From JBKQHQ01 sp052148715 (GTDB lineage: Bacteria > Pseudomonadota > Alphaproteobacteria > Rhizobiales > Xanthobacteraceae), in NCBI GenBank assembly GCA_052148715.1, contig JBKQHQ010000244.1, positions 62,001 to 126,000 on the forward strand: a stretch of 64,000 nt of DNA. Reading direction: 5' to 3'. A model generated the notes under the pieces. The model did not search any database, had not been told where the DNA came from, and worked only from the letters and a program-made list of their open reading frames with translations. Position 1 is the stretch's first letter. Each line of letters opens with the position of its first letter. Of this stretch, positions 24,670 to 33,449 are shown in pieces. Position numbers and translations under genes: made by a program.

Positions 24670-24812
24670 ATTCGAGCTTCTGAAGGCCCGCCGTCCACGT
24701 CACCGGCATGTTCTTGCGGCTTGTCGGCACATCCCCTCGATCGACGCCAAAAATCAAGGCTTTACGCGCGCAGGGATTGTGCGAACAATGGGCTCGAAGG
24801 AACGCTCCGGGC

Positions 24813-25568
24813 ATGAATCAAGAAACCATCCTCGAAACCGAGGATCTGACCAAGGAATTTGCCGGTTTCGTCGCCGTCAATGCGGTAACGCTGCGCATCA
24901 TGCGCGGCAAGATCCATGCGTTGATCGGACCCAACGGCGCCGGCAAGACCACCTGCTTCAATCTGCTGACCAAGTTTTTGAGCCCGACCCGGGGCAAGAT
25001 CCTGTTCAAGGGCCGCGACATAACCGCACTCGCGCCCGCGGATGTCGCGCGCCTCGGCATCGGGCGCTCGTTCCAGATCTCGGCCGTGTTTCCGCATTTG
25101 AGTGTGCTCGAAAATGTGCGCCTCGCGCTGCAGCGCCGGCGCGGCGGCTCGTTCGACTTCTGGCGCTCCAAACGCATCCTCGACGGCCTCAACGAGCGCG
25201 CCATGGCGCTGATCACCGACGTTGGCCTGGCGCAGTTCGCAAAGTGGACCGCGGTGGAATTGCCCTATGGGCGCAAGCGCGCACTCGAGATTGCGACGAC
25301 GCTGGCGCTTGATCCGGAAATGCTCCTGCTCGACGAGCCGATGGCCGGCATGGGCCACGAGGACATCGAGCGGATCAGCGCCTTGATCAGGTCGGTGGCT
25401 GTCGATCGGACCGTGCTGATGGTCGAGCATAATTTGAGCGTCGTTGCCAACCTGTCGGATACCATCACGGTGCTCACCCGCGGTCGTATCCTCGCCGAGG
25501 GCGACTACAAGGCGATCTCGGCCGACCCGAAGGTGCGCGAGGCCTATCTCGGAGTGGGCCATGCTTGA
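24813..25568 (+). CDS. livG: branched-chain amino-acid-type ABC transporter ATP-binding protein LivG
   Basis: 251 residues from ATG 24813 (MNQETILETEDLTKEF); an upstream in-frame ATG at 24708 adds an unrelated tail. Walker A GPNGAGKTT, Q-loop FQISAVFPHLSV, signature region LPYGRKRALEIATTLA (LPYG replacing LSGG-like, usual in LivG), Walker B LLLDEPMAGM and switch MVEHNL. Energises the HAAT-type importer with LivF. Substrate may be an amino acid, amide or aromatic acid; family members vary. Overlaps livF by 8 bp. Confidence 0.93.
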   Translation: MNQETILETEDLTKEFAGFVAVNAVTLRIMRGKIHALIGPNGAGKTTCFNLLTKFLSPTRGKILFKGRDITALAPADVARLGIGRSFQISAVFPHLSVLENVRLALQRRRGGSFDFWRSKRILDGLNERAMALITDVGLAQFAKWTAVELPYGRKRALEIATTLALDPEMLLLDEPMAGMGHEDIERISALIRSVAVDRTVLMVEHNLSVVANLSDTITVLTRGRILAEGDYKAISADPKVREAYLGVGHA

Positions 25569-26292
25569 GCAGGCCCAAAGCGCGGCGACGGGCACGGCGC
25601 TCCTCGGGGTCAAGGACCTGCACGCCTGGTACGGCGAGTCGCACATCCTGCATGGCGTCGATTTCGAGGTGCAGCCGGGGGAGGTCGTGACCCTGCTCGG
25701 ACGCAACGGCGCCGGTAAGACCACGACGCTGAAATCGATCATGGGCATTGTCGGCCGCCGCATCGGCTCGGTCCGCTTCGAAGGCCGGGAACTGATCAGC
25801 CTGACCTCGGACCAGATCGCCCGTGCCGGCCTTGCCTTCTGTCCTGAGGAACGCGGCATATTCTCGAGCCTCAGCGTTGAGGAAAATCTGCTCCTGCCGC
25901 CGCAGATCCGGCATGGCGGCCTCACCCTCGAGCGCATTTTCGCGCTGTTTCCCAATCTCAAGGAGCGCCTTGCGAGCCAAGGTACGAAACTGTCCGGCGG
26001 CGAGCAGCAGATGTTGGCGATCGCGCGCATCCTGCGCACCGGGGCGAGGCTGCTGCTGCTCGACGAGCCGACCGAAGGCCTGGCACCGGTGATCATTCAG
26101 CAGATCGGCAACACCATCGGCATGCTGAAGACGCAAGGCTTCACGATTCTCCTGGTGGAGCAGAATTTTCGCTTCGCCTCAACCGTCGCCGACCGCTACT
26201 ACGTCATGGAGCACGGGCGGATCGTGGATCTATTCGCGAATTCTGAGCTCGATGCTAATCTCGGTAAGCTGCACGAGTATCTCGGCGTGTGA
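25561..26292 (+). CDS. livF: branched-chain amino-acid-type ABC transporter ATP-binding protein LivF
   Basis: 243 residues starting MLEQAQSAATG at ATG 25561, inside the end of livG. Walker A GRNGAGKTTTLKSIMG, signature LSGGEQQMLAIARIL, Walker B LLLLDEPTEGLAP, switch LVEQNF. All motifs intact. Partner of LivG in the importer; followed by the binding-protein gene after 39 bp. Confidence 0.95.
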   Translation: MLEQAQSAATGTALLGVKDLHAWYGESHILHGVDFEVQPGEVVTLLGRNGAGKTTTLKSIMGIVGRRIGSVRFEGRELISLTSDQIARAGLAFCPEERGIFSSLSVEENLLLPPQIRHGGLTLERIFALFPNLKERLASQGTKLSGGEQQMLAIARILRTGARLLLLDEPTEGLAPVIIQQIGNTIGMLKTQGFTILLVEQNFRFASTVADRYYVMEHGRIVDLFANSELDANLGKLHEYLGV

Positions 26293-26331
26293 TCAAACGC
26301 GAACGCCGCAAGAACGGCAGGAGGAACGGAC

Positions 26332-27534
26332 ATGCAACGGTTATTCGGTTCGATCGCGCTGATCGCCCTGCTTGCGGGCGGATCGGCGCAAGGGCAAGTT
26401 GCGGTGAGGATCGGTGTCCTGAGCGATATGTCCGGCCTTTACTCGGATATCGGCGGGCCTGGCTCGGTTCTGGCGGCGAAGATGGCGGTCGACGATTTCG
26501 GCGCGGCCCAGAAGGGCCTGAATGTCGAGATCGTTAGCGCCGACCACCAGAACAAGTCGGACGTAGGCTCAAGCATCAGCCGTCAATGGTACGATGTCGA
26601 CAAGGTCGACGTCATCGTCGACGTGCCGAACTCCGGCGTGGCGCTGGCCGTCAGCGCCATTACGCAAGAAAAGAATAAGGTGTTCTTGGTTTCCGGCGCC
26701 GCCGCGTCCGACCTAACGGGCGCCAAGTGTACACCCAACACCATCCATTGGACCTATGATACCTGGTCGCTCGCCAACGGGACCGGGAAGGCGATCGTGA
26801 AGAACGGTGGCGACACCTGGTTTTTCCTCACCTCCGACTATGCGTTCGGCCACGCGCTCGAGCGCGACACTTCCGCCGTCGTAGTGGCCAACGGAGGAAA
26901 GGTGCTAGGCGCTGTGCGCCATCCGATAAACAGCAGCGATTTCTCGTCTTACCTGCTGCAAGCGCAAACGTCGAAGGCCAAGGTCATCGGCCTTGCCAAT
27001 GCGGGCGGTGACACCATCAACTCGATCAAGCAGGCTGCCGAGTTCGGCATTGTCAAGGGTGGGCAGAAGCTCGCCGGCCTGTTGGTGTTCATCTCCGACG
27101 TGCACGCGCTGGGCCTGCCAACGGCGCAAGGCCTCAATCTAACCGGAGCCTGGTATTGGGACGCGAACGATGCCAATCGCGCCTTCGGCAAGAAATTTGA
27201 GGCCGCGAACGGCGGCAAATATCCCACGATGGTGCAGGCCGGCGTCTATTCCGCGGTCACGCACTATCTCAAGGCGGTGGAGGCCCTTAAGAACGCGGCC
27301 GACGGCAAGGCGGTGGTCGCCAAGATGAAGGAGATGCCGACCGATGATCCCCTGTTCGGGAAGGGCACCGTTCGCGCCGACGGCCGCAAGATCCACGACA
27401 TGTATCTCTTCGAGGTGAAGAAGCCCGAGGAGTCAAGGTATCCGTGGGATTACTACAAGGTGCTCACCACGATCCCGGCGGCTGAGGCGTTCCGTCCGCT
27501 GAGCGAAGGCGGTTGTCCACTCGTGAAGAGCTGA
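26332..27534 (+). CDS. livK: ABC transporter substrate-binding protein (LivK type)
   Basis: 400 residues with a signal peptide (residues 1-22, ...GGSAQGQ). The mature domain starts VRIGVLSDMSGLYSDIGGPGSVLAAKMAVDDFG, the Peripla_BP_6 fold. It belongs to the subgroup with DVPNSGVALAVSAITQEKNKVFLVSGAAASDLTG, commonly annotated as branched-chain amino-acid binding but also found in importers for other small acids. GGCAGGAGGAACGGAC gives a strong ribosome-binding site. A stem-loop plus T-run follows the gene (27552-27576), so its mRNA may accumulate above the permease mRNA. Confidence 0.92.
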   Translation: MQRLFGSIALIALLAGGSAQGQVAVRIGVLSDMSGLYSDIGGPGSVLAAKMAVDDFGAAQKGLNVEIVSADHQNKSDVGSSISRQWYDVDKVDVIVDVPNSGVALAVSAITQEKNKVFLVSGAAASDLTGAKCTPNTIHWTYDTWSLANGTGKAIVKNGGDTWFFLTSDYAFGHALERDTSAVVVANGGKVLGAVRHPINSSDFSSYLLQAQTSKAKVIGLANAGGDTINSIKQAAEFGIVKGGQKLAGLLVFISDVHALGLPTAQGLNLTGAWYWDANDANRAFGKKFEAANGGKYPTMVQAGVYSAVTHYLKAVEALKNAADGKAVVAKMKEMPTDDPLFGKGTVRADGRKIHDMYLFEVKKPEESRYPWDYYKVLTTIPAAEAFRPLSEGGCPLVKS

Positions 27535-27551
27535 TCGAATATCGTGAATTG

Positions 27552-27576
27552 AAGGCCAGCCTTGCGCTGGCCTTTT
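27552..27576 (+). terminator. intra-operon terminator/attenuator hairpin between livK and livH
   Basis: AAGGCCAGC (27552-27560), loop CTTGC, GCTGGCCTT (27566-27574) continuing as TTTT to 27576: a near-textbook rho-independent terminator 17 bp after the livK stop and immediately before the livH start. Confidence 0.75.
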
Positions 27577-27578
27577 GG

Positions 27579-28496
27579 ATGCTGCGCATGCTCGACATCT
27601 TCGGCCTGTTTGAGCGATTGGCCAGCCTGCCGTCGCAGGCGTGGTTCAGCCAGCTTCTGCTCGGCCTGATCAACGGCTCGTTCTATGCCCTTCTGAGCCT
27701 GGGGCTCGCCGTCATCTTCGGCATGCTCAACGTCATCAACTTCACGCACGGTGCCCAATATATGCTGGGCGCCTTCACCGCCTACTGGCTACTGCAGCAT
27801 GTTGGTGTCGGCTATTGGCCCGCGCTCCTGATTGCGCCGATCGTCGTCGGTGTGACCGGCATCCTCATCGAGCGGTTGCTGCTCCAGCACCTCTACAAGC
27901 TCGACCATCTATACGGATTGCTGCTGACCTTCGGCCTCGCCCTCATCATCGAGGGCGTTTTTCGCAATTACTTCGGATCGTCCGGATTGCCCTACCGAGT
28001 GCCGGACTCGCTGCAGGGCCGCCAAGACCTCGGCTTCATGGTCATGCCAATCTACCGCGGCTGGGTCATCCTGCTCTCCGTTGTGGTGTGTTTCGGCACC
28101 TGGTTCGTGATCGAGCGCACGCGGCTTGGCGCCTATCTGCGCGCCGCCACCGAGAACCCGACGTTGGTGCGTGCGTTCGGCATCAACGTGCCGCGCATGA
28201 TCACGATCACCTACGGCTTCGGCGTTGGCCTTGCGGCGCTCGCCGGCGTCATGGCGGCGCCGATCTACAACGTGAGCCCGCAGATGGGCGCCGACCTCAT
28301 CATCGTCGTCTTCGCCGTGGTCGTTATCGGCGGCATGGGCTCGATCATGGGCGCGATCGTCACCGGCTTTGCGCTCGGGGTCGTCGAGGGCTTGACCAAG
28401 GTGGTCTTTCCCGAGGCGTCGAACACGGTGATCTTCGTCATTATGGTGGTCGTCCTCCTCATCCGACCGGCCGGGCTGTTCGGACGGGCCGTCTGA
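27579..28496 (+). CDS. livH: ABC transporter permease LivH
   Basis: 305 residues if started at ATG 27579 (ATG 27588 is an alternative; TTG 27513 would place the terminator hairpin inside the coding region and is less likely). Eight or so transmembrane segments; family block FSQLLLGLINGSFYALLSLGLAVIFGMLNVINFTHG and the EAA-like loop AATENPTLVRAFGIN. Forms the membrane channel with LivM. No strong Shine-Dalgarno before the ATG, consistent with low translation or coupling. Confidence 0.92.
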   Translation: MLRMLDIFGLFERLASLPSQAWFSQLLLGLINGSFYALLSLGLAVIFGMLNVINFTHGAQYMLGAFTAYWLLQHVGVGYWPALLIAPIVVGVTGILIERLLLQHLYKLDHLYGLLLTFGLALIIEGVFRNYFGSSGLPYRVPDSLQGRQDLGFMVMPIYRGWVILLSVVVCFGTWFVIERTRLGAYLRAATENPTLVRAFGINVPRMITITYGFGVGLAALAGVMAAPIYNVSPQMGADLIIVVFAVVVIGGMGSIMGAIVTGFALGVVEGLTKVVFPEASNTVIFVIMVVVLLIRPAGLFGRAV

Positions 28497-28497
28497 T

Positions 28498-29469
28498 ATG
28501 GAACGCGTGGCTGACCCGCTTGAAGCCGACGCTGCTCAGCCTCTGCGCCAATGGAGCGAGCCGATCGCGTTTGGCGTCATGACACTCGCGCTGCTGATCG
28601 CGCCGGCCTTCGTCTACCCGGTGTTCCTGATGAAGGCACTGTGCTTTGCGCTGTTTGCCTGCGCCTTCAACCTGCTGATCGGCTTTGTCGGGCTCTTGTC
28701 CTTCGGCCACGCTCTGTTTTTCGGTTGGGCGAGCTATGTCAGCGCTTATACGGCCAAGGCTTGGGGGGTGCCGCCCGAGCTGGCGATCATCATGGGCACG
28801 GCCGTCGGCGGCGGATTGGGCCTCATCGCCGGCCTCGTGGCGATAAGGCGGCAGGGCATCTACTTCGCCATGATCACGCTCGCCCTGGCGCAGATGATGT
28901 ATTTCTTTGCCCTGCAGGCGCGCTTCACCGGCGGTGAGGATGGGATTCAGGCGGTCCCGCGCGGTCGCCTGCTGGGGCTGATCGACTTGTCGGACCCGAT
29001 CGCGATGTATTTGACCGTGGTCGCTATTTTTCTCGCAGCGTTTCTGCTGATCTACCGCATCATCAATTCACCCTTCGGGGAGGTGCTCAAGGGCATCCGT
29101 GAGAACGAGCCGCGCGCCATCTCGCTCGGCTACAAGACCGACCGCTACAAGCTCTTGGCCTTCGTGTTGTCGGCGACGCTCGCCGGGCTTGCCGGCGGCA
29201 CCAAGGCTCTCGTGGTGCAGCTTGCCTCGCTCACCGACGTCAATTGGCCGATGTCGGGCGAGGTTGTGCTGATGACGCTCGTCGGCGGTCTTGGCACCAT
29301 CTTCGGACCCCTCGTCGGCGCTTTCACCATTGCCGCCATGGAATATTATCTGGCTTCATCCGGCCAATGGGTTTCCGTGATTCAAGGGAGCATCTTCGTC
29401 GCCTGCGTGATGCTTTTTCGGCGCGGCCTCGTCGGCGAATTGGCGCATGTGCTGCGCATCAAGCTCTGA
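28498..29469 (+). CDS. livM: ABC transporter permease LivM
   Basis: 323 residues, about ten transmembrane segments, LivM family: NLLIGFVGLLSFGHALFFG, FAMITLALAQMMYF and the ATPase-contact loop RENEPRAISLGY. Starts one base after the livH stop (TGATATG). Completes the livGFKHM importer. The order here (G-F-K-H-M) differs from the commoner K-H-M-G-F. Confidence 0.94.
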   Translation: MERVADPLEADAAQPLRQWSEPIAFGVMTLALLIAPAFVYPVFLMKALCFALFACAFNLLIGFVGLLSFGHALFFGWASYVSAYTAKAWGVPPELAIIMGTAVGGGLGLIAGLVAIRRQGIYFAMITLALAQMMYFFALQARFTGGEDGIQAVPRGRLLGLIDLSDPIAMYLTVVAIFLAAFLLIYRIINSPFGEVLKGIRENEPRAISLGYKTDRYKLLAFVLSATLAGLAGGTKALVVQLASLTDVNWPMSGEVVLMTLVGGLGTIFGPLVGAFTIAAMEYYLASSGQWVSVIQGSIFVACVMLFRRGLVGELAHVLRIKL

Positions 29470-29537
29470 TCGACCGGTAAGTAGTCTAAGTTATACCCAG
29501 TCTTATCCACAAAGTTAGGATCGCGCTTGTCCCATTG

Positions 29538-29560
29538 CTGACTCTCCTCGGCGGGGTCAG
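29538..29560 (+). terminator. possible stem-loop after livM
   Basis: CTGAC (29538-29542) pairs with GTCAG (29556-29560), with two further C-G pairs possible inside. Short and without a T-run; weak terminator candidate for the liv operon. Confidence 0.25.
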
Positions 29561-29605
29561 TATCTCGCTACCATTGGTGCAGCAGCGTTGGGTAACAGTG
29601 TCAGC

Positions 29606-29830
29606 ATGTCGGCTCAATCTTCCTCGCCTCCACATGAAACCGTCGCGCAGAAATGGCGCGCGCTTGCCGAGCGTCGTCGCGCGCATTTCGTCGAGCTCTA
29701 TCGCAGCGGACGCTGGACGCACTATTATACGCGCGACCAGTTCGCCGCTCGGCTCCGTGAAGTCATTGATGCTGCCGATACTTGGGCGAGGCTTGCCCCC
29801 AACGCCGCGAGCGGGCAACCGTCCCCGTAG
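29606..29830 (+). CDS. small conserved protein (TIGR03809-like)
   Basis: 74 residues from ATG 29606 (an upstream TTG at 29588 is possible). The core WRALAERRRAHFVELYRSGRWTHYYTRDQFAARLREVI resembles, from memory, the small TIGR03809 family described in Bradyrhizobium relatives. No known function; charged, cytosolic, probably helical. Notably a TIGR03808-like TAT protein lies at 34483-35832 in this window. Confidence 0.65.
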   Translation: MSAQSSSPPHETVAQKWRALAERRRAHFVELYRSGRWTHYYTRDQFAARLREVIDAADTWARLAPNAASGQPSP

Positions 29831-30024
29831 ATAAACAGGCTTTTGCCTTCGTGACTCCTAAGTCGGTTGTTGCCGGCCGAGGACGGCACACGATCGGCGG
29901 CCATAGGGAACGCAGGGCTTCGTCCGGGCGAGGCTAAGGAGTCGCGCCGACGGCAAGGAAATGGGCTAGGATTGCGCCCACGGCCACCGAGATTACGTTC
30001 CTCTGCGGGTCGCAGGAGTCATGC

Positions 30025-30348
30025 ATGCGAGAGATAGTGCTGGCAGTCGTGGTGGTGGTTGGTGCTTGCGCATCGGCCTTGGCCATTGATGACAAAGCCG
30101 AGCGGCGCGGCGAGGCACTGCTCAGCAAGAACTGCGCGTCTTGTCATGCGATCGGCCGTAGCGGCACGAGCCCGCATCCGCAGGCGCCGGCCTTTCGCAC
30201 GCTCGGGCAGCGTTATCCGGTCGACTCCCTCGAGGAGGCGCTCGCCGAGGGAATCATCTCGGGCCACCCCGATATGCCGGAGTTCACCTTCGACGCCCCC
30301 GAAGTCGGAGCCATCATCGCCTATCTCGAATCCATCCAGGAGCCGTAG
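30025..30348 (+). CDS. small class I c-type cytochrome, exported
   Basis: 107 residues. Signal peptide (residues 1-20, ...ASALA), heme-attachment motif CASCH (37-41), and a likely axial Met84 in GHPDMPEF. The single heme and length fit small periplasmic electron carriers of the cytochrome c family. It stands alone; no oxidase or dehydrogenase partner is next to it. Confidence 0.9.
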   Translation: MREIVLAVVVVVGACASALAIDDKAERRGEALLSKNCASCHAIGRSGTSPHPQAPAFRTLGQRYPVDSLEEALAEGIISGHPDMPEFTFDAPEVGAIIAYLESIQEP

Positions 30349-30503
30349 CGGCGCTGCCTACGCGCCTCGACGGGAGCTTCCGGCCAAATCCTCGCGTTTA
30401 GGAAGCCCGGGGAGGCGCGAAGCCTCGTGATCCGGCGAGGCCGTGCGGGATTGCGCTTCGCGCCGCCCCGGCTACAACGCCTTCGCAGAGTGGGGGGCTT
30501 CGT

Positions 30504-31601
30504 ATGAGCGCGCTATTTTCGCCGATCCAGCTTGCCGATCTCGGGCTGGATAATCGCATCGTCGTGTCGCCGATGTGCCAGTACAGCGCTGATGACGGCT
30601 GCGCCAATGATTGGCATCTCACGCATCTCGGTATGTTGGCGAATTCCGGCGCCTCTCTCCTCGTCCTCGAGGCGACCGGCGTCGAGCGCAGCGGCCGCAT
30701 CACCCACGGCTGCCTCGGCCTTTACTCGGACGCGTGCGAGGCCGCGCTTGAGCGTGTCATCGCCCATTGCCGACGCATCGGCAGTGCGAAGCTCGGCATC
30801 CAGCTCGCCCACGCGGGCCGCAAGGCGTCCTCGCGCCGTCCCTGGGAAGGCGGCCAGGGCCTGCGTGCAGGCGAAGACCCTTGGGAGACGATTGCGCCGA
30901 CCGGGCTCGCCTTCGGCCCCGAGTGGCGGGCGCCGCGGGCGATGGAGGCGGGTGATTTCGACCGGGTGCGTGAAGCCTTCGTGAAAGCGGCCAGTCGAGC
31001 GGTGCGTCTTGGCTTCGATGCGGTCGAGTTGCACGCGGCGCACGGCTATTTGCTGCATAGCTGCCTGTCGCCGATATCCAATCAGCGCACTGATCGCTAC
31101 GGCGGCTCGCCGGAGGCGCGCATGCGCTTTCCGCTCGAAGTGGCGGCGGCGGTCCGCTCGGTCATGCCGCGGGAGATACCGCTCGGCGCTCGCCTCACCG
31201 GCAGCGATTGGCGCGATGGCGGGCTGACCGTCGCGGACGCCATCCGCTTCGCCAAGGCGCTGAAGGACGCGGGGCTCGATTACGTCTGCGTCTCGTCGGG
31301 CGGGATTACCTCCGACACCCGCAACCCGACCGGTCCCGGATACAATGCGGAATTGGCCGAGGGCGTGCGCCGCGAGGTACCGATGCCAACCCGGGTCGTT
31401 GGGCTTATCGTCACGCCGCAGCAAGCCGAGGCCGTCATTGCAGAGGGGAAGGCCGATATGGTGGCGCTGGCGCGTGCCATGCTTGATGACCCGCACTGGG
31501 GCTGGCATGCCGCGCAGGCGCTCGGCGGTGAGGTGAAAGCTCCGCTCCAATATCAGCGCGCCGCCCCCAAGCTATGGCCTGCAGCGCGGCATCGGCGCTG
31601 A
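30504..31601 (+). CDS. NADH:flavin oxidoreductase, old yellow enzyme family (YqjM-like)
   Basis: 365 residues, TIM-barrel FMN enzyme. Diagnostic: [22 protein letters not shown] (N-terminal FMN/substrate block), GIQLAHAGRKAS (with catalytic His pair region), [32 protein letters not shown] and C-terminal GKADMVALARAMLDDP. Reduces activated C=C bonds of enones or maleimides. The same fold forms the C-terminal half of the fusion protein at 56314-58659; the two share the MCQYSA block. Soluble; physiological substrate unknown. Confidence 0.92.
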   Translation: MSALFSPIQLADLGLDNRIVVSPMCQYSADDGCANDWHLTHLGMLANSGASLLVLEATGVERSGRITHGCLGLYSDACEAALERVIAHCRRIGSAKLGIQLAHAGRKASSRRPWEGGQGLRAGEDPWETIAPTGLAFGPEWRAPRAMEAGDFDRVREAFVKAASRAVRLGFDAVELHAAHGYLLHSCLSPISNQRTDRYGGSPEARMRFPLEVAAAVRSVMPREIPLGARLTGSDWRDGGLTVADAIRFAKALKDAGLDYVCVSSGGITSDTRNPTGPGYNAELAEGVRREVPMPTRVVGLIVTPQQAEAVIAEGKADMVALARAMLDDPHWGWHAAQALGGEVKAPLQYQRAAPKLWPAARHRR

Positions 31602-31710
31602 GCCATGGGCGCATGTTCCCATTACGGCGAACAGCAGCGCTCATCCGATTAAGTTCACCGGCCGATCACGAAAATGGGAACTCGCGTGTCGCTTCACGGT
31701 TATCCAATGA

Positions 31711-31746
31711 ATTCAAGGAAGAGCCGCTCGCTTCTTCCTCTTGAAT
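31711..31746. other. imperfect inverted repeat
   Basis: ATTCAAGGAAGAGC (31711-31724) faces GCTTCTTCCTCTTGAAT (31730-31746) with a two-base bulge. Lies between the OYE gene and the sensor kinase gene; may terminate the former. Confidence 0.35.
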
Positions 31747-31876
31747 AGGGAAGGAGCGAGGTGGGGATCGCCCTTCGCTCGTGAGGCGTCAACTGCGCCA
31801 CGCGACCCCCTCCTAATCTCCCGCTTGCAGTGGGAGGACGTGGCCTCGGCAGGGAAGGAAGGCGAGGGTCTCCGGC

Positions 31877-33430
31877 GTGACGCTGCGGCCTGTATCCGAG
31901 CAAATCAGCGACGAGCGCCGATTCCAGCTTCTGGTCGAGGCCGTCGCAGACTATGCAATTTTTTTGCTCGACCCTCAGGGCCGCATCGCCAGCTGGAATC
32001 GCGGCGCCGAACGGATCAAAGGGTACTCCGGCGAGGAGATCATCGGCAACCACTTCTCGCTGTTCTACACCGAGACGGATCGGGTGGCCGGGAAGCCTGC
32101 GCGCGCGTTGGCGACGGCACAGCGGACCGGCCGCTTCGAAGACGAGGGTTGGCGCGTCCGCAAGGATGGGAGCCGCTTTTGGGCGTTGGTGGTCGTCACC
32201 GCGGTGCGCGACGAGCGGGGCGTGCTGATCGGCTTCGCCAAGGTCACGCGCGACATGACCGAACGTCGCGAGGCGCAGCGTAAGCTCGAGGAGATGCGGG
32301 AGCAGCTGTTCCAGGCGCAGAAGATGGAGGCGATCGGCAAGCTCACCGGCGGCATCGCGCACGACTTCAACAATCTTCTGACCGTAATCCTGGGCAGCGT
32401 CGATCTCGGTGATCGTCTGACCGGAGACAACGCGCGGCTCAAACGGCTGCTCGCCAACATGCGTCACGCCGCGCTGCGGGGAGAGAGCTTGACCAAGCAA
32501 TTGCTGGCATTCTCGCGCGGGCAACCGCTGCGGCCGGAGCCGGTTGATCTATCGTCCAAGCTGCCGGTGATGTGCGAGCTGCTTGGCCGCTCGCTGCGTG
32601 GGGATATCGCGATCGTCACCGGAGTTGCCGCAGATATTCGGCCGGTCCATATCGATCCGAGTCAGTTCGAGCTCGCGTTCCTCAACGTCGGGCTCAATTC
32701 GCGCGATGCGATGCCTGACGGGGGCACGTTGCGGGTGAGCGCGCGCAATGTCGATCTCGATGGAGAGCCCGACGCCCTCGTCGGTGCGTTCGTTGCCATC
32801 GAGCTCAGCGACAACGGCGTCGGCATGTCGGACGAGGTCCGCTCCCGCGCATTCGAGCCTTTCTTCGCCACCAAGGACATCAGGCGCGGCAGCGGTCTTG
32901 GTCTCAGCCAGGCCTTCGGGTTTGCCAGGCAGTCCGGTGGGACGTTGAGGGTTACCAGCGCGATAGGCGTGGGCACGACCGTGACGTTCTTCCTGCCATG
33001 CAGCTCCCTGGTGGGCGCGCCACGCGCATCGGCGGAGAGTCATCCGGTGCCGATCCGTGCGCCGCGAGGTGCAAAGGTCTTGCTGGTCGAAGACGAAGGG
33101 AGCGTGGCGGAGCTGGCGCAGAGCTTGCTCGAGGGCGCTGGCTTCAGTGTCACGGCCGTCGCTGACGCCCGCGCCGCGCTCGACGTATTGAAGAGCGGTG
33201 CGGAGGTGGATGTTCTGTTCTCGGATATCATGATGCCGGGAGGGATCAACGGGGCAGAGCTTGCGCGCATCGTGCGTCGAGACTATCCGCATATCTTCAT
33301 TCTGCTGGCCACCGCCTATGCCGAGGCGGCGGCCGAGGAAATCGCGCAGGAGTTTCCGTTGATCGTCAAGCCCTACGGCCGCGACGCGCTGCTGCATCAG
33401 CTCGGCCAAATTCTCGGCGAGAGCCAATAG
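31877..33430 (+). CDS. PAS-domain hybrid sensor histidine kinase with C-terminal receiver
   Basis: 517 residues, cytosolic (no transmembrane segment). PAS domain at ~15-130 (DYAIFLLDPQGRIASWNRGAERIKGY...GFAKVTRDMTERREAQ), HisKA with GGIAHDFNNLL (phosphoacceptor His ~159), HATPase with NSRDAMPDGG (N box), DNGVGM and GSGLGLSQ (G boxes), then a receiver from ~395 with LLVEDEG, phosphoacceptor Asp in LFSDIMMPGG and Lys in IVKPYG. GTG start. A self-contained hybrid kinase; its output partner is not adjacent. The PAS ligand is unknown. Confidence 0.92.
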   Translation: MTLRPVSEQISDERRFQLLVEAVADYAIFLLDPQGRIASWNRGAERIKGYSGEEIIGNHFSLFYTETDRVAGKPARALATAQRTGRFEDEGWRVRKDGSRFWALVVVTAVRDERGVLIGFAKVTRDMTERREAQRKLEEMREQLFQAQKMEAIGKLTGGIAHDFNNLLTVILGSVDLGDRLTGDNARLKRLLANMRHAALRGESLTKQLLAFSRGQPLRPEPVDLSSKLPVMCELLGRSLRGDIAIVTGVAADIRPVHIDPSQFELAFLNVGLNSRDAMPDGGTLRVSARNVDLDGEPDALVGAFVAIELSDNGVGMSDEVRSRAFEPFFATKDIRRGSGLGLSQAFGFARQSGGTLRVTSAIGVGTTVTFFLPCSSLVGAPRASAESHPVPIRAPRGAKVLLVEDEGSVAELAQSLLEGAGFSVTAVADARAALDVLKSGAEVDVLFSDIMMPGGINGAELARIVRRDYPHIFILLATAYAEAAAEEIAQEFPLIVKPYGRDALLHQLGQILGESQ

Positions 33431-33449
33431 CGCTGCTTTGGGCGTTGCG

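Noticed and set aside
27513..27578. livH start at TTG 27513
   Set aside because: It would overlap livK and translate through a terminator hairpin; family proteins start near the ATG at 27579/27588.
29503..29511. Perfect DnaA box TTATCCACA
   Set aside because: A single 9-mer with no cluster of boxes, no AT-rich unwinding element and no dnaA, parA/B or gidA nearby; not an origin.
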